Part shown: positions 18,194 through 25,428 of the stretch, in pieces | Position numbering within the stretch: the first letter of the stretch is position 1 | How the letters are laid out: every line of letters starts with the position of its first letter | NCBI GenBank assembly: GCA_045223915.1 | Contig: JBGUZU010000017.1 | Location: forward strand, 19,280 to 83,279 | Direction of reading: 5' to 3' | DNA length: 64,000 nucleotides | Source: Ruminimicrobiellum sp045223915 | Lineage (GTDB): Bacteria; Elusimicrobiota; Endomicrobiia; Endomicrobiales; Endomicrobiaceae | The notes under the pieces: model-generated | Database searches by the model: none | The model's input: the letters and a program-made list of their open reading frames with translations, nothing else | Told to the model about the DNA's origin: nothing | Position numbers and translations under genes: made by a program

Positions 18194-19936
18194 TTAACTC
18201 AAATATTCTTTTAATGATTTACACTTGCTCGGATGTCTTAATTTTCTTATAGCTTTAGCTTCAATTTGTCTTACTCTTTCTCTGGTAACTCCGAATTTTT
18301 TACCTACTTCTTCAAGAGTAGAAGGATAACCTATTCCTATGCCGTATCTTAATCTTATAATTTCCGATTCTCTCGGTGTTAAAGTATTTAAAACTTTCTC
18401 CAATTCCAACTGTAATCTGTACTGGTATGTTTTAGTTACAGGGTTCGGGCTATTTTGATCTTCTATAAAATCTTCCAATTTTGAATCTTCTTCTTCTCCT
18501 ACCGGTGTAGCAAGAGAAACCGGTTCCTGCATCATTTTCAATATTTTTCTTACTCTGTCTGTAGACATTTTTAAGAATTTACTATATTCTTCTATCAAAG
18601 GTTCTCTACCCTGTTCCTGTTGGAACTTTTTCTTCAATTTAGTCAATTTTGAGATTAATTCTTTCATATGAACAGGAATTCTTATGGTTCTTGCCTGATC
18701 GGCAATAGCTCTGTTAATAGATTGTCTTATCCACCATGTAGCATAAGTTGAAAATTTAAAACCTCTCTTCCATTCAAATTTTTCAACAGCTTTTGATAAA
18801 CCTAAATTTCCTTCCTGTATTAAATCGGACAATTCCAAATTACTTATACCTACATGTTTTTTAGCAATAGAAACAACCAATCTGAAATTAGCTTCTATTA
18901 ATTTCATTTTATCTCTATGAATAAGTTCTTCCAAATCTCTTATTTTTCTATCGGTTTCTATTAACTCTTTAGGAGTAATTGATATACCTTCCTTAATATG
19001 AGTTTGTTTCGAAATTAAGTTTTGAATATGTTCTATATTCTCCGCTATATTTACTGCAACCAAACCGCCTGACATTTTCTTAAAATTTGCAGCCGTTATT
19101 TTACCCGAAACAAATTGTTTATACAATGTCTGTAATTTAGAAACAGGCATTTTATATTTTCTTTCTATTCTTTCGAGTTCCGAATTTATTTCATTAAGTT
19201 TATTTGCCGTCGTTTTTATTTTATTTATAAGTCTTTTTATTTTATCTTGATTAAGATTAAGTCCTACTATCAAAGAAATAATTTCCGCTCTTATTTGTTG
19301 TCTTTTAGTTTCAAGTTTTAATTTTTCTTTTTGTGACAAACCTCTTTGTTTTGCCTTCAAATCTATTTTTGCAATATTTTTTTCAAGTTGTCCTATTCTT
19401 TGAACTGTCTGTTTAACCTTTATTCTCATGTTTCTAAGTTGGGTAGTAGACTTTCTTCCTCTCGGCATAAGTTCCTTCGGAGTCATTTCTTCTTGTTCTA
19501 TTAAAGTATCCCAACTCTTTATTTCTTTAATTATTAAAGGTGATTCTAAAACTATATGTGTAAGTTTTTTCTCGTTTTCTTTTACATTTTTAGCAAGTTC
19601 AACTTCAACATTTCTTTCAAGCAAAGGAACTTTCGCCATTTCCGTAAGATACATTCTTACAGGATTAATTTCTTCGTCTTCATTACTTTTAACAACAATA
19701 TCGGCAGTTTCAGGTGCATTTTTTTCTTTTTTTGATGATGTTTTAGACGAAACGGAAACTGTCGCACTTTTATCAACGATTTTTATTCCCAATTCCGCAA
19801 GCCTTATATAAAAATTATCAAGTTTATCCGCACTTACATCCTTTTCCGACAATTTTTCATTTATCTGGTCGTAAGTAAGATATCCTTGTTTTTTACCAAT
19901 TGATACCAAATCTTTAAACATTTCTTTTTTAGCCAT
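18194..19936 (-). CDS. rpoD: Primary RNA polymerase sigma factor RpoD (sigma-70)
   Basis: A 580-residue group 1 sigma factor. An N-terminal region 1.1-like segment (residues 1-55) is followed by region 1.2 (INPVRMYLTEMAKVPLLERNVEVELAK). A charged non-conserved region of about 190 residues contains a long helical Lys/Arg-rich stretch. Regions 2.1-2.4 follow (LVVSIAKKH, LSDLIQEGNLGL, FKFSTYATWWIRQ), then region 3, then region 4 with the helix-turn-helix TLEEVGKKFGVTRERVRQIE. It shares its last base with the start region of dnaG upstream, an arrangement like the classical rpsU-dnaG-rpoD macromolecular synthesis operon, here with a NIF3 gene included. Confidence 0.96.
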   Translation of the reverse strand: MAKKEMFKDLVSIGKKQGYLTYDQINEKLSEKDVSADKLDNFYIRLAELGIKIVDKSATVSVSSKTSSKKEKNAPETADIVVKSNEDEEINPVRMYLTEMAKVPLLERNVEVELAKNVKENEKKLTHIVLESPLIIKEIKSWDTLIEQEEMTPKELMPRGRKSTTQLRNMRIKVKQTVQRIGQLEKNIAKIDLKAKQRGLSQKEKLKLETKRQQIRAEIISLIVGLNLNQDKIKRLINKIKTTANKLNEINSELERIERKYKMPVSKLQTLYKQFVSGKITAANFKKMSGGLVAVNIAENIEHIQNLISKQTHIKEGISITPKELIETDRKIRDLEELIHRDKMKLIEANFRLVVSIAKKHVGISNLELSDLIQEGNLGLSKAVEKFEWKRGFKFSTYATWWIRQSINRAIADQARTIRIPVHMKELISKLTKLKKKFQQEQGREPLIEEYSKFLKMSTDRVRKILKMMQEPVSLATPVGEEEDSKLEDFIEDQNSPNPVTKTYQYRLQLELEKVLNTLTPRESEIIRLRYGIGIGYPSTLEEVGKKFGVTRERVRQIEAKAIRKLRHPSKCKSLKEYLS

Positions 19937-21723
19937 TACTTTTTCCCCGAACCCTTAATTTGAGATGTTAACTGAAGATATTTTTTTATTTTCTCCTTGT
20001 CGGATGCAATTTTTCCTTCAGTCATCAACAATACTTCTTTTTCAAGAATTTTTCTTTCTTTTTTTAATCTTTCCAACTCTATATCTCTGCACAAAATATT
20101 AAAAACTTCGTACAGTTCTACGGATTTTTCTTCATTTCCGTCTTTGCCATCTCCGGCATTTATTTGTTCATTTACAAGTGCTATACCAGAAAACCACTGT
20201 TCTTGTCTTTTATCACTTATTTTAGACAAGATTTGTGCTATTGAAATATTTTCGTTTTCTAAGAGCATATTGTATATGGTAATACAATTACTATCTTTAA
20301 AAAAATCTTTTTCCAATTTTTTTACATATTGTCTGTTATTAATATCCAACAGAAACTTTAATAATTTTTCTTCCAAGGATGTTTTGGCTTTATTTTTTGT
20401 TTTATCAACAAATTTATCTTCTTGAATAGCTGTTTTAAAAACAGTTTTTCTTTTAAACTCCTGCCAAATAACATCTTCTTCTATGTCTAATTTTTGTGCA
20501 ATAAACTTAACATATTCTCTTTGCACAATTACATTTTTATTTTTTTCAACAAAATCCAACAATAACGAAACTGCTTTTGCCTTATTCTGCGCAATCTTAA
20601 TATTTATTTGAGATAAAACTCTTTCCGTAACAAATTCTATTGCAGATTTTGAATTTTTACTTAACAATTTATAAAAGCTGTCTCTACCGTTTTCCAACAA
20701 ATATTCGTCAGGATCAACTCCTTCCGGCAATGATGATGTCTTTACCGATATGTTGTTTTCCGCACAAATTTCCAAAGCTCTTTGAGTTGCAGTTCTTCCT
20801 GCATCATCGGGATCAAACAACAATGTAACATCATCGGCATATCTGTTTATCAATTTTGCCTGTTGTGCGGTAAATGCAGTTCCCAAAGGAGCAACCGCTC
20901 CCGATACTCCGTATTGTTGAGAAAGAACAACATCCATATATCCTTCAACAACGATTATCGACTTACTTTTTCTTAATTCCGGTAAAGTCTGATAAAGTCC
21001 ATATAAATTAGACGATTTTGAATACACTATTGTTTCAGGTGTATTCAAATATTTTGCTTTACTGTCAGCTAAAGTTCTACCGCCAAAAGCAACAACCCTG
21101 CCTTGTATATCCAATATAGGAAATACAAGTCTCTCGGACATATATTCAAAAATACTTCCAAAATCCGTTTTTGTAAAAAGCCCGGCTTTTGAAAGTATGT
21201 CATAAGCATAGCCTTTTTTTTGTGCGGATTCAAGTAGTTTTCCTTTCGGAGCATAACCTATCATAAATTTTTTAATAGTATCATCTGTCATACCTCTTTG
21301 TTTTACATATTCTCTTGCAAAAGAAGCAGACTTTGTTTCCAAAAGGCATCTGTTATAAAATTTTGCTGTCATTTCCAGCAATTCAAAAATTTTAGTTTTT
21401 TCGGAAACGGAATATTTTTCATTAAAAGTTTCTTTTATGGTTATCCCGTTTTTTTCAGCTAATTTTTTTACAGATTCTATCCACGAAATATTTTCAATGA
21501 GCATTACAAACTTAAAAACATCACCGGCTACACCGCAACCGAAACATCTAAAAATACCTTTTTCCGGACTAACGATAAACGATGGTGTCTTTTCCGTATG
21601 GAAAGGGCAACAACATTTAAAATTTCTTCCGGCTTTTTTTAAATCCGGTACATAATCTCCGATTACGGATACAATATCGGAAGCCGTTCTTATTTGTTCT
21701 ATTACTTGATCCGGTATAGACAT
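19936..21723 (-). CDS. dnaG: DNA primase DnaG
   Basis: A 595-residue primase that makes RNA primers at the replication fork. The zinc-binding domain uses Cys39, His42, Cys60 and Cys63 (CPFHTEKTPSF then RCFGCG). The catalytic core has the TOPRIM motifs VVEGYMDVV and DPDDAGRTAT, and the region from about 440 is the helicase-binding C-terminal domain. The start codon overlaps the stop of the NIF3 gene (TAATG) and the stop overlaps the rpoD start, so all three are probably translationally coupled. Confidence 0.95.
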   Translation of the reverse strand: MSIPDQVIEQIRTASDIVSVIGDYVPDLKKAGRNFKCCCPFHTEKTPSFIVSPEKGIFRCFGCGVAGDVFKFVMLIENISWIESVKKLAEKNGITIKETFNEKYSVSEKTKIFELLEMTAKFYNRCLLETKSASFAREYVKQRGMTDDTIKKFMIGYAPKGKLLESAQKKGYAYDILSKAGLFTKTDFGSIFEYMSERLVFPILDIQGRVVAFGGRTLADSKAKYLNTPETIVYSKSSNLYGLYQTLPELRKSKSIIVVEGYMDVVLSQQYGVSGAVAPLGTAFTAQQAKLINRYADDVTLLFDPDDAGRTATQRALEICAENNISVKTSSLPEGVDPDEYLLENGRDSFYKLLSKNSKSAIEFVTERVLSQINIKIAQNKAKAVSLLLDFVEKNKNVIVQREYVKFIAQKLDIEEDVIWQEFKRKTVFKTAIQEDKFVDKTKNKAKTSLEEKLLKFLLDINNRQYVKKLEKDFFKDSNCITIYNMLLENENISIAQILSKISDKRQEQWFSGIALVNEQINAGDGKDGNEEKSVELYEVFNILCRDIELERLKKERKILEKEVLLMTEGKIASDKEKIKKYLQLTSQIKGSGKK

Positions 21724-22679
21724 TATCTTCTAAATCTTCTAAATCCTGAACATTCAACAAATTCCAATTGCCCGTATTTCTTCTCTAATCCGTCGAGCAT
21801 TAAATTTACCCCGAGATTATCCGAAGAAATATGCCCTGCAACAATGGCATTTATTTTATATTTTCCCATTTCTTTATAGTGTTTCTCACTAAAATGCATA
21901 CCTACAATTGTTCCCACACCTGCATTAGCAAGTTTCTCTATCATTTCGATGGGACCTTCCGTTCCGCCTGTCATATCAACAAAAATTTTACCGCATTTTG
22001 AATCTTTACTTCCGCACAATATAGTCGGTCCGTTACCGAATGTTTTTGCATATTTATATTCGGGAATATCTTTTAAGAAATCCATTATATCTTTCAAGTA
22101 TCTCGGTTTTAATGCATCAATATTGCTTTGCAAATATTTCACCACATGATTATCTGCAACTGTATGAGCTGTCATCATCGGAATATTTAAAAGTCTTGCG
22201 GCATCATAAACTCTTTGATGGTTACTTCCCGCAACACTTCTACCTACTTCGTCTGCTCTTGAACATATAAGTTTTTCGGAAACATTTATAGGAACACCCT
22301 GGACTTCATTTATTTCCGCCTGCATTCCTATAACCTGATAAAAAGTCGAAAATGCTTTTCCTTTAGGATGATGACCTAAAACAACATCTATTTTTTTCCC
22401 TGAAAGTCTCAATTGATTTGCAATCAATAATTCCGGAGCTTCAATATCTATACCAACCATAACGGTTTTTATATCTTCGTCTCCGGTTCCGAAAATTATT
22501 CTTGAATCGGCATAAGGATTTGTTAATAAATCAATATCGAAATCCTCTTTTGCCTGTTTATCTAATTTATTATATTTTTCGTTTAATTCTTTTAATTTTG
22601 TATTGACTTCATCTTTGCCACGAGGGTCATTTTCTATTCCTGCCTGTACGAAAAAATCGTACATTTGTTTCAATTTCAT
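21723..22679 (-). CDS. NIF3-family metal-binding protein
   Basis: A 318-residue NIF3/DUF34 protein. Family hallmarks are the GHHPKG metal-ligand motif near residue 110, the HTVADNHV block and the C-terminal AGHISSDNLG block, which together bind two metal ions in known structures. The family's biochemical role is unsettled; GTP cyclohydrolase activity has been proposed for some members. It lies between rpsU and dnaG in a macromolecular-synthesis-like operon. A hairpin terminator or attenuator lies just upstream, so it may also have its own promoter. Confidence 0.82.
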   Translation of the reverse strand: MKLKQMYDFFVQAGIENDPRGKDEVNTKLKELNEKYNKLDKQAKEDFDIDLLTNPYADSRIIFGTGDEDIKTVMVGIDIEAPELLIANQLRLSGKKIDVVLGHHPKGKAFSTFYQVIGMQAEINEVQGVPINVSEKLICSRADEVGRSVAGSNHQRVYDAARLLNIPMMTAHTVADNHVVKYLQSNIDALKPRYLKDIMDFLKDIPEYKYAKTFGNGPTILCGSKDSKCGKIFVDMTGGTEGPIEMIEKLANAGVGTIVGMHFSEKHYKEMGKYKINAIVAGHISSDNLGVNLMLDGLEKKYGQLEFVECSGFRRFRR

Positions 22680-22704
22680 ATAAACCTCCCTTTAACAAAA
22701 ATGC

Positions 22705-22755
22705 AAACAAAGGGGACATTCTCAATACTTCCGAATATCCCCCTTTGTTTAATAA
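22705..22755 (-). terminator. Terminator or attenuator between rpsU and the NIF3 gene
   Basis: Arms AAACAAAGGGG...(22705-22725) and ...CCCCTTTGTTT (22731-22750). On the minus strand a G-U wobble completes the stem, and the sequence TTTTTGTT follows after four bases. It could end the rpsU transcript or modulate read-through into NIF3-dnaG-rpoD, as the terminator between rpsU and dnaG does in other bacteria. Confidence 0.7.
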
Positions 22756-22780
22756 TTTTTCAACAAATTTATCAACTAGA

Positions 22781-22987
22781 TTATCTTGACCAATTGTTGT
22801 CTTTCATCATTTTGCGACGAATTTTTCTTTTAGCTTCAGCAAGTTTTTCTTTTTTTATAACACTAGGAGATTTATAAAATTCTCTCTTTTTAATCTCTTG
22901 CATTATTCCGTTTCTTTCGCATTCTCTTTTAAATCTTCTGATAGCTTCTTCTATTGATTCGCCATCTCTTACCTTAACACTAACCAT
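22781..22987 (-). CDS. rpsU: 30S ribosomal protein S21
   Basis: A 68-residue S21: VSVKVRDGESIEEAIRRFKR at the N-terminus, then ECERNGIMQEIKKREFY and a basic tail (KRKIRRKMM). S21 helps position mRNA near the anti-Shine-Dalgarno region of the small subunit. Location upstream of dnaG and rpoD follows a widely conserved cluster. Confidence 0.95.
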   Translation of the reverse strand: MVSVKVRDGESIEEAIRRFKRECERNGIMQEIKKREFYKSPSVIKKEKLAEAKRKIRRKMMKDNNWSR

Positions 22988-23026
22988 TTAAATTTACACC
23001 ACCTTTTTTTCCGTCTTAAATATTCT

Positions 23027-23368
23027 CTAACCCGGAGGCCAACCGAAAGTTCTGCCACCAAGTAAATGATAATGAATATGAGCAACCGTTTGCCCGCCGT
23101 CAACTCCACAATTATTTACAAGTCTGTATCCGTCATTCAAATTATTTTCTTTTGCCAACTTACTTGCAACAAGCTGTATATGTCCTAACAATTCAACATC
23201 TTCATTAGAAACATCATCAAGACTTTTAATATGCTTTTTCGGAATAATCAAAATATGCACGGGAGCTTGAGGATTTATATCCCCGAAAGCCAAAACTTTA
23301 TCGTCCTCATAAACTTTGTTAGTAGGTATTTCTCCAGCCACAATTTTACAAAAAAGACAATCTGCCAT
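23027..23368 (-). CDS. HIT-family (HinT-like) nucleotide hydrolase/transferase
   Basis: A 113-residue HIT protein with the start taken at MADCLFCKIV, the usual N-terminus; the six extra codons upstream are not conserved in the family. The C-terminal AHIHYHLLGGR is the HIT motif (H-x-H-x-H) that contains the nucleophilic histidine. HinT-type enzymes hydrolyse AMP-linked substrates such as adenosine phosphoramidates. The two N-terminal cysteines (CLFC) are shared with zinc-binding members. It is the last host gene before the prophage. Confidence 0.93.
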   Translation of the reverse strand: MADCLFCKIVAGEIPTNKVYEDDKVLAFGDINPQAPVHILIIPKKHIKSLDDVSNEDVELLGHIQLVASKLAKENNLNDGYRLVNNCGVDGGQTVAHIHYHLLGGRTFGWPPG

Positions 23369-23451
23369 AAAAACCCCAAAAAGCATATATTAACAACTAA
23401 CTGAATAATTATATATTTTTTTTATTAAAAACTCAATATTTTTATACATAT

Positions 23452-23490
23452 AAAAAAAAGAAACAATTTATAAAAAATGTTTCTTTTCTT
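23452..23490 (-). terminator. Host terminator originally following tRNA-Gln
   Basis: Arms AAAAGAAACA (23456-23465) and TGTTTCTTTT (23479-23488), with T-runs on both sides, so it can act in either direction. In the uninfected chromosome the tRNA-Gln 3' end at the left attachment site would lie directly upstream of it on the minus strand. It therefore probably served as the tRNA/spoVG operon terminator before integration. Confidence 0.75.
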
Positions 23491-23495
23491 TTATA

Positions 23496-23511
23496 TAAAA
23501 CTCCGAGACCA
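23496..23511. repeat. attL core (16-bp direct repeat)
   Basis: TAAAACTCCGAGACCA, identical to 58067-58082. Flanking bases differ on both sides (A/G before, C/G after), which defines the repeat exactly. This copy is the original host tRNA 3' end displaced by integration. Confidence 0.92.
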
Positions 23512-23536
23512 CGACTTTTTTATCGTCTATGTTGGT

Positions 23537-23551
23537 CTAATTTTGGACTAA
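23537..23551. promoter_or_regulatory. Putative integrase arm-type site (left arm)
   Basis: CTAATTTTGGACTAA lies 26 bp inside attL. The core TTTTGGACTA recurs twice next to attR (57923-57932 and 57934-57943). Repeats on both phage arms flanking the core are expected for arm-binding sites of a lambda-type integrase. Confidence 0.6.
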
Positions 23552-23587
23552 TTATCTTAAAAACATATACATTATATATATAGTATG

Positions 23588-23770
23588 CTACCGGAACAAC
23601 CAAAATATAAGTTTGTTCCAAAGATTTCTTTTTTTGAATAGATAGCATTTCTTTTTACATTTATATTCAATTACAGAAGCCCAACCAAATGCTTTCTTTT
23701 CCCTATAATAGTTTCGGTTGCAATAACCTTTATAACAGTAAAAAATACAATTTTCTTCTTCTCTTTTTGT
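23588..23770 (-). CDS. Small Cys-rich phage protein (60 aa)
   Basis: Unknown function. I place the start at MTKREEEN (23770), six codons into the open frame, because the upstream codons overlap the preceding gene. Six cysteines occur in a CIFYCYKGYC...CKKKC pattern, and the C-terminus is hydrophobic and basic (LIFWLFR). It resembles three other Cys-rich mini-proteins in this lysis region (24177, 24327 and 25090). It is the last phage gene before attL and could be a moron gene rather than a virion gene. Confidence 0.5.
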   Translation of the reverse strand, partial: TKREEENCIFYCYKGYCNRNYYREKKAFGWASVIEYKCKKKCYLFKKRNLWNKLIFWLFR

Positions 23771-23781
23771 CATAGTTGCTC

Positions 23782-24180
23782 CTAACAAATATCTATTTTA
23801 ATATTGTTTGCAGTTTCTAATCTTTTAAGTAAAGCATTGTAATTCTTTCGGCTTTCAAGAACTTTACCATTTTCACTTTTTGTTCCTACAATAACACAAC
23901 CGGAAGAATCTTTTGCAGTATTGCCACTATGAATACGAACACCTGTAAAGTAAGGAACATCTAATATTTGTGGCATATTCTTCTTGTATTTTGGAGAATA
24001 GGTTATTTTGACCGTATAAACACCATAAGGAATGCAAGTTTCGTTTGCTACTTTTGTTTTCTTTAAATCTTGCCCACGATATTTATCTTCAATAGTATCA
24101 CAGAAATAAACACCGTCTATGAATAGTAAGCCCATTGTGTAATCGTCTGTGAATAAATATCTTTGCAATGTTAGTTTCAT
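23782..24180 (-). CDS. DUF5675-family protein, possible wall-acting enzyme
   Basis: A 132-residue protein matching the DUF5675 pattern: IPYGVYTVKITYSPKY, then LDVPYFTGVRIHSGNTAKDSSGCVIVG. The conserved His and Cys in IHSGN...SSGC recall the His/Cys arrangement of L,D-transpeptidase-like folds, but catalysis is unproven. It lies in the lysis region and no canonical lysozyme, amidase or peptidase is present in the prophage. The start overlaps the preceding small gene (AAATGA), with a strong AAGGGGGAG ribosome-binding site. Confidence 0.75.
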   Translation of the reverse strand: MKLTLQRYLFTDDYTMGLLFIDGVYFCDTIEDKYRGQDLKKTKVANETCIPYGVYTVKITYSPKYKKNMPQILDVPYFTGVRIHSGNTAKDSSGCVIVGTKSENGKVLESRKNYNALLKRLETANNIKIDIC

Positions 24181-24326
24181 TTCTCCCCCTTATTTTTTGG
24201 GCAATTATCCAATATCCTTTTTCCGCCTTTTCTCTCTTCTCTTGTCAACCAATCTTTAAGTATCGGACAACCTACATCGCCGAACACACTATACATCACT
24301 TTATCACACTCTTTGCAATCAGTCAT
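24177..24326 (-). CDS. Cys-rich mini-protein (49 aa)
   Basis: A short frame, MTDCKECDKVMYSVF onward, ending in TGA that overlaps the ATG of the DUF5675 gene by two bases. Four cysteines (CKEC, VGC, DNC) could bind one metal ion. It starts immediately after the stop of the next upstream mini-gene (TAA then ATG), so tight packing supports translation. Function unknown. Confidence 0.6.
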   Translation of the reverse strand: MTDCKECDKVMYSVFGDVGCPILKDWLTREERKGGKRILDNCPKNKGEK

Positions 24327-24452
24327 TTATTCTTTCTCCAACCATTTACACATTGAAAGTAAGATAATTCTGTCTATGAACTGACAATAGTATACACAAT
24401 ATTCTTCGCCATTGTTTATGCAATAATACTGACAATTTATACATTTAATCAT
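24327..24452 (-). CDS. Cys-rich mini-protein (41 aa)
   Basis: Frame MIKCINCQYYCINNGEEYC onward with six cysteines. Its N-terminal K/Y-C-I-N-C motif is shared with the 41-aa protein at 25090, suggesting duplicated small zinc-ribbon-like proteins. It abuts the 49-aa gene with no gap. Function unknown. Confidence 0.55.
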   Translation of the reverse strand: MIKCINCQYYCINNGEEYCVYYCQFIDRIILLSMCKWLEKE

Positions 24453-24741
24453 TTTCAGTCATACGTTTTTATCGTATATCTCCCATATTTCAAATTTCCC
24501 TACTTTTTTGAAATAAGAATTTTCTTTATTTCAATTTTTCCCATTTTTTTGAAATAAGTGAGCCTTATAGACTATTTAAGTGTTGAAACTCGGTAAACCT
24601 TACGGAGTGCCACCTATAAGGACTTATCTCCCATTTCAATTTTTTACCATTTCTTGAAATAACCTTTTTTCCCACTTGGGAAATATGGTTACCATTTCGT
24701 TGATAGCACCGAAAAGGTGTCAAGTTTTACTTGACAACTCG
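24453..24741. other. Hairpin-dense non-coding stretch in the lysis region
   Basis: No convincing gene in 289 bp, but at least seven inverted repeats. Three related stem-loops have arms TATTTCAA/TTGAAATA (24486-24515), TTATTTCAA/TTGAAATAA (24526-24557) and ATTTCAA/TTGAAAT (24633-24660). A nested pair lies between them: CCTTATAG/CTATAAGG (24563-24570, 24614-24621) enclosing ACTC-x-GTAA/TTAC-x-GAGT (24588-24608). Then come TTCCCA/TGGGAA (24669-24682), ATGGT/ACCAT (24685-24695) and GTCAAG/CTTGAC (24719-24735). It may be a structured RNA or multi-site regulatory element. Confidence 0.55.
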
Positions 24742-25089
24742 TTACTTTGCTACAACTACACCTATTAAAAGACCTGCAACAAAACCTGCAACTATACAAT
24801 ATTTATAAATCAATTCTTTGCTTTCGTATTTCTTCAAGTAACTCTTGTAGGTTTCCAACTGCTCTTGTGCTAATGTATATTTCTTGTCGTATATCGTTTG
24901 TAATTCCTGATATTGTTGTTGTTGTAATTGCAATTTGCTCGTCAAGTTGTTGTTGCTCTTGTTGATATTGAGTATCTCTGTCGTTAATTGTTCCATTTGT
25001 TCTTCCGTTATATAATACCCCTGCGAAAAAGCAACCTGCACTCCACAGAATAAACACAATAAAACTGATAATGATTTTATAAATTTCAC
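24742..25089 (-). CDS. Exported coiled-coil protein with C-terminal membrane anchor (spanin-like, frame 2)
   Basis: A 115-residue frame starting with GTG directly after the TGA of the 41-aa gene. It has a signal-like N-terminus (KSLSVLLCLFCGVQVAFSQ), a Gln/Glu/Lys-rich helical middle (about 28-92), and a C-terminal membrane segment (CIVAGFVAGLLIGVVVA). This topology recalls unimolecular spanins, which link outer and inner membranes, though no clean lipobox is seen. It overlaps almost completely another plausible frame (24803-25093). It could be the outer-membrane half of a two-gene spanin or act alone. Confidence 0.55.
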   Translation of the reverse strand: MKFIKSLSVLLCLFCGVQVAFSQGYYITEEQMEQLTTEILNINKSNNNLTSKLQLQQQQYQELQTIYDKKYTLAQEQLETYKSYLKKYESKELIYKYCIVAGFVAGLLIGVVVAK

Positions 25090-25093
25090 TCAC
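24803..25093 (-). CDS. Membrane-anchored coiled-coil protein (i-spanin-like, frame 1)
   Basis: A 96-residue frame with GTG start overlapping the upstream TGA (GTGA). It has a single N-terminal membrane segment (about residues 6-27, IIISFIVFILWSAGCFFAGV), then a Gln/Glu-rich periplasmic helix. This is the topology of Rz-type inner-membrane spanins. It is nested in a different frame with the 24742-25089 gene, as Rz1 is nested in Rz in lambda. Only one of the two may be real; both have coherent topologies. Confidence 0.5.
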   Translation of the reverse strand: MSEIYKIIISFIVFILWSAGCFFAGVLYNGRTNGTINDRDTQYQQEQQQLDEQIAITTTTISGITNDIRQEIYISTRAVGNLQELLEEIRKQRIDL

Positions 25094-25215
25094 TTATGCT
25101 CCTGACATCTCTTATAAAAACCAACTTCCTTCTTCTGTTTCTCACACCAACAATAATAACCTGTTTCGGCTCTATACTTTATTCTTGCATAAAAACAATT
25201 TATACAGTATTTCAT
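25090..25215 (-). CDS. Cys-rich mini-protein (41 aa)
   Basis: Frame MKYCINCFYARIKYR onward with five cysteines (CINC, CWC, RC). It shares the Y/K-C-I-N-C start with the mini-protein at 24327. Its TGA overlaps the GTG of the frame-1 spanin candidate and directly precedes the GTG of the frame-2 candidate. Function unknown; coupling to the lysis genes suggests co-expression. Confidence 0.55.
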   Translation of the reverse strand: MKYCINCFYARIKYRAETGYYCWCEKQKKEVGFYKRCQEHK

Positions 25216-25243
25216 TTACTTTTATCTCTTTTTGTGCTATAAT
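25215..25243 (+). promoter_or_regulatory. Sigma-70 promoter with extended -10 for a + strand small RNA
   Basis: -35 TTTACT (25215-25220), 17-nt spacer, -10 TATAAT (25238-25243) preceded by TGC, giving an extended TGnTATAAT box. It points against the late operon. Transcription would start near 25250. Confidence 0.7.
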
Positions 25244-25249
25244 ACCTAT

Positions 25250-25320
25250 GTCTGCGGATTATCCAATTTTGGTAATTCGTTTTGAGAGAGTGCTATAAAA
25301 GGCACTCTCTTTTATTTTTA
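25250..25320 (+). ncRNA. Candidate small RNA antisense to the lysis region
   Basis: About 70 nt from the predicted start to a T-run. Hairpin 1: ATTA-CCAA / TTGG-TAAT with a bulged T (25258-25266 with 25269-25276). Hairpin 2: AGAGAGTGC / GCACTCTCT (25285-25293 with 25302-25310), followed by TTTATTTTT, a textbook intrinsic terminator on the + strand only. It ends at the stop codon of the convergent 36-aa membrane peptide gene and is antisense to the leader of the 41-aa gene at 25090. Confidence 0.6.
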
Positions 25321-25428
25321 CCAATCTCCCAAATCGGAAATATCGTCTGTTCTCATATTTAATCTTTGTGCCACATACAAACCTATACAATATCCAACTA
25401 TAAAAGCAGATATAGTCCAAAATATCAT
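25318..25428 (-). CDS. Single-pass membrane peptide (36 aa)
   Basis: Frame MIFWTISAFIVGYCIGLY onward: a membrane helix (about 3-20) with a GxxxG-like VGYCIG motif and an acidic tail ending SDLGDW. Its ATG overlaps the TGA of the holin-like gene (ATGA). It could be a lysis regulator, antiholin or toxic peptide. The small RNA described at 25250 converges on its 3' end, an arrangement seen in some type I toxin-antitoxin pairs. Confidence 0.6.
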   Translation of the reverse strand: MIFWTISAFIVGYCIGLYVAQRLNMRTDDISDLGDW

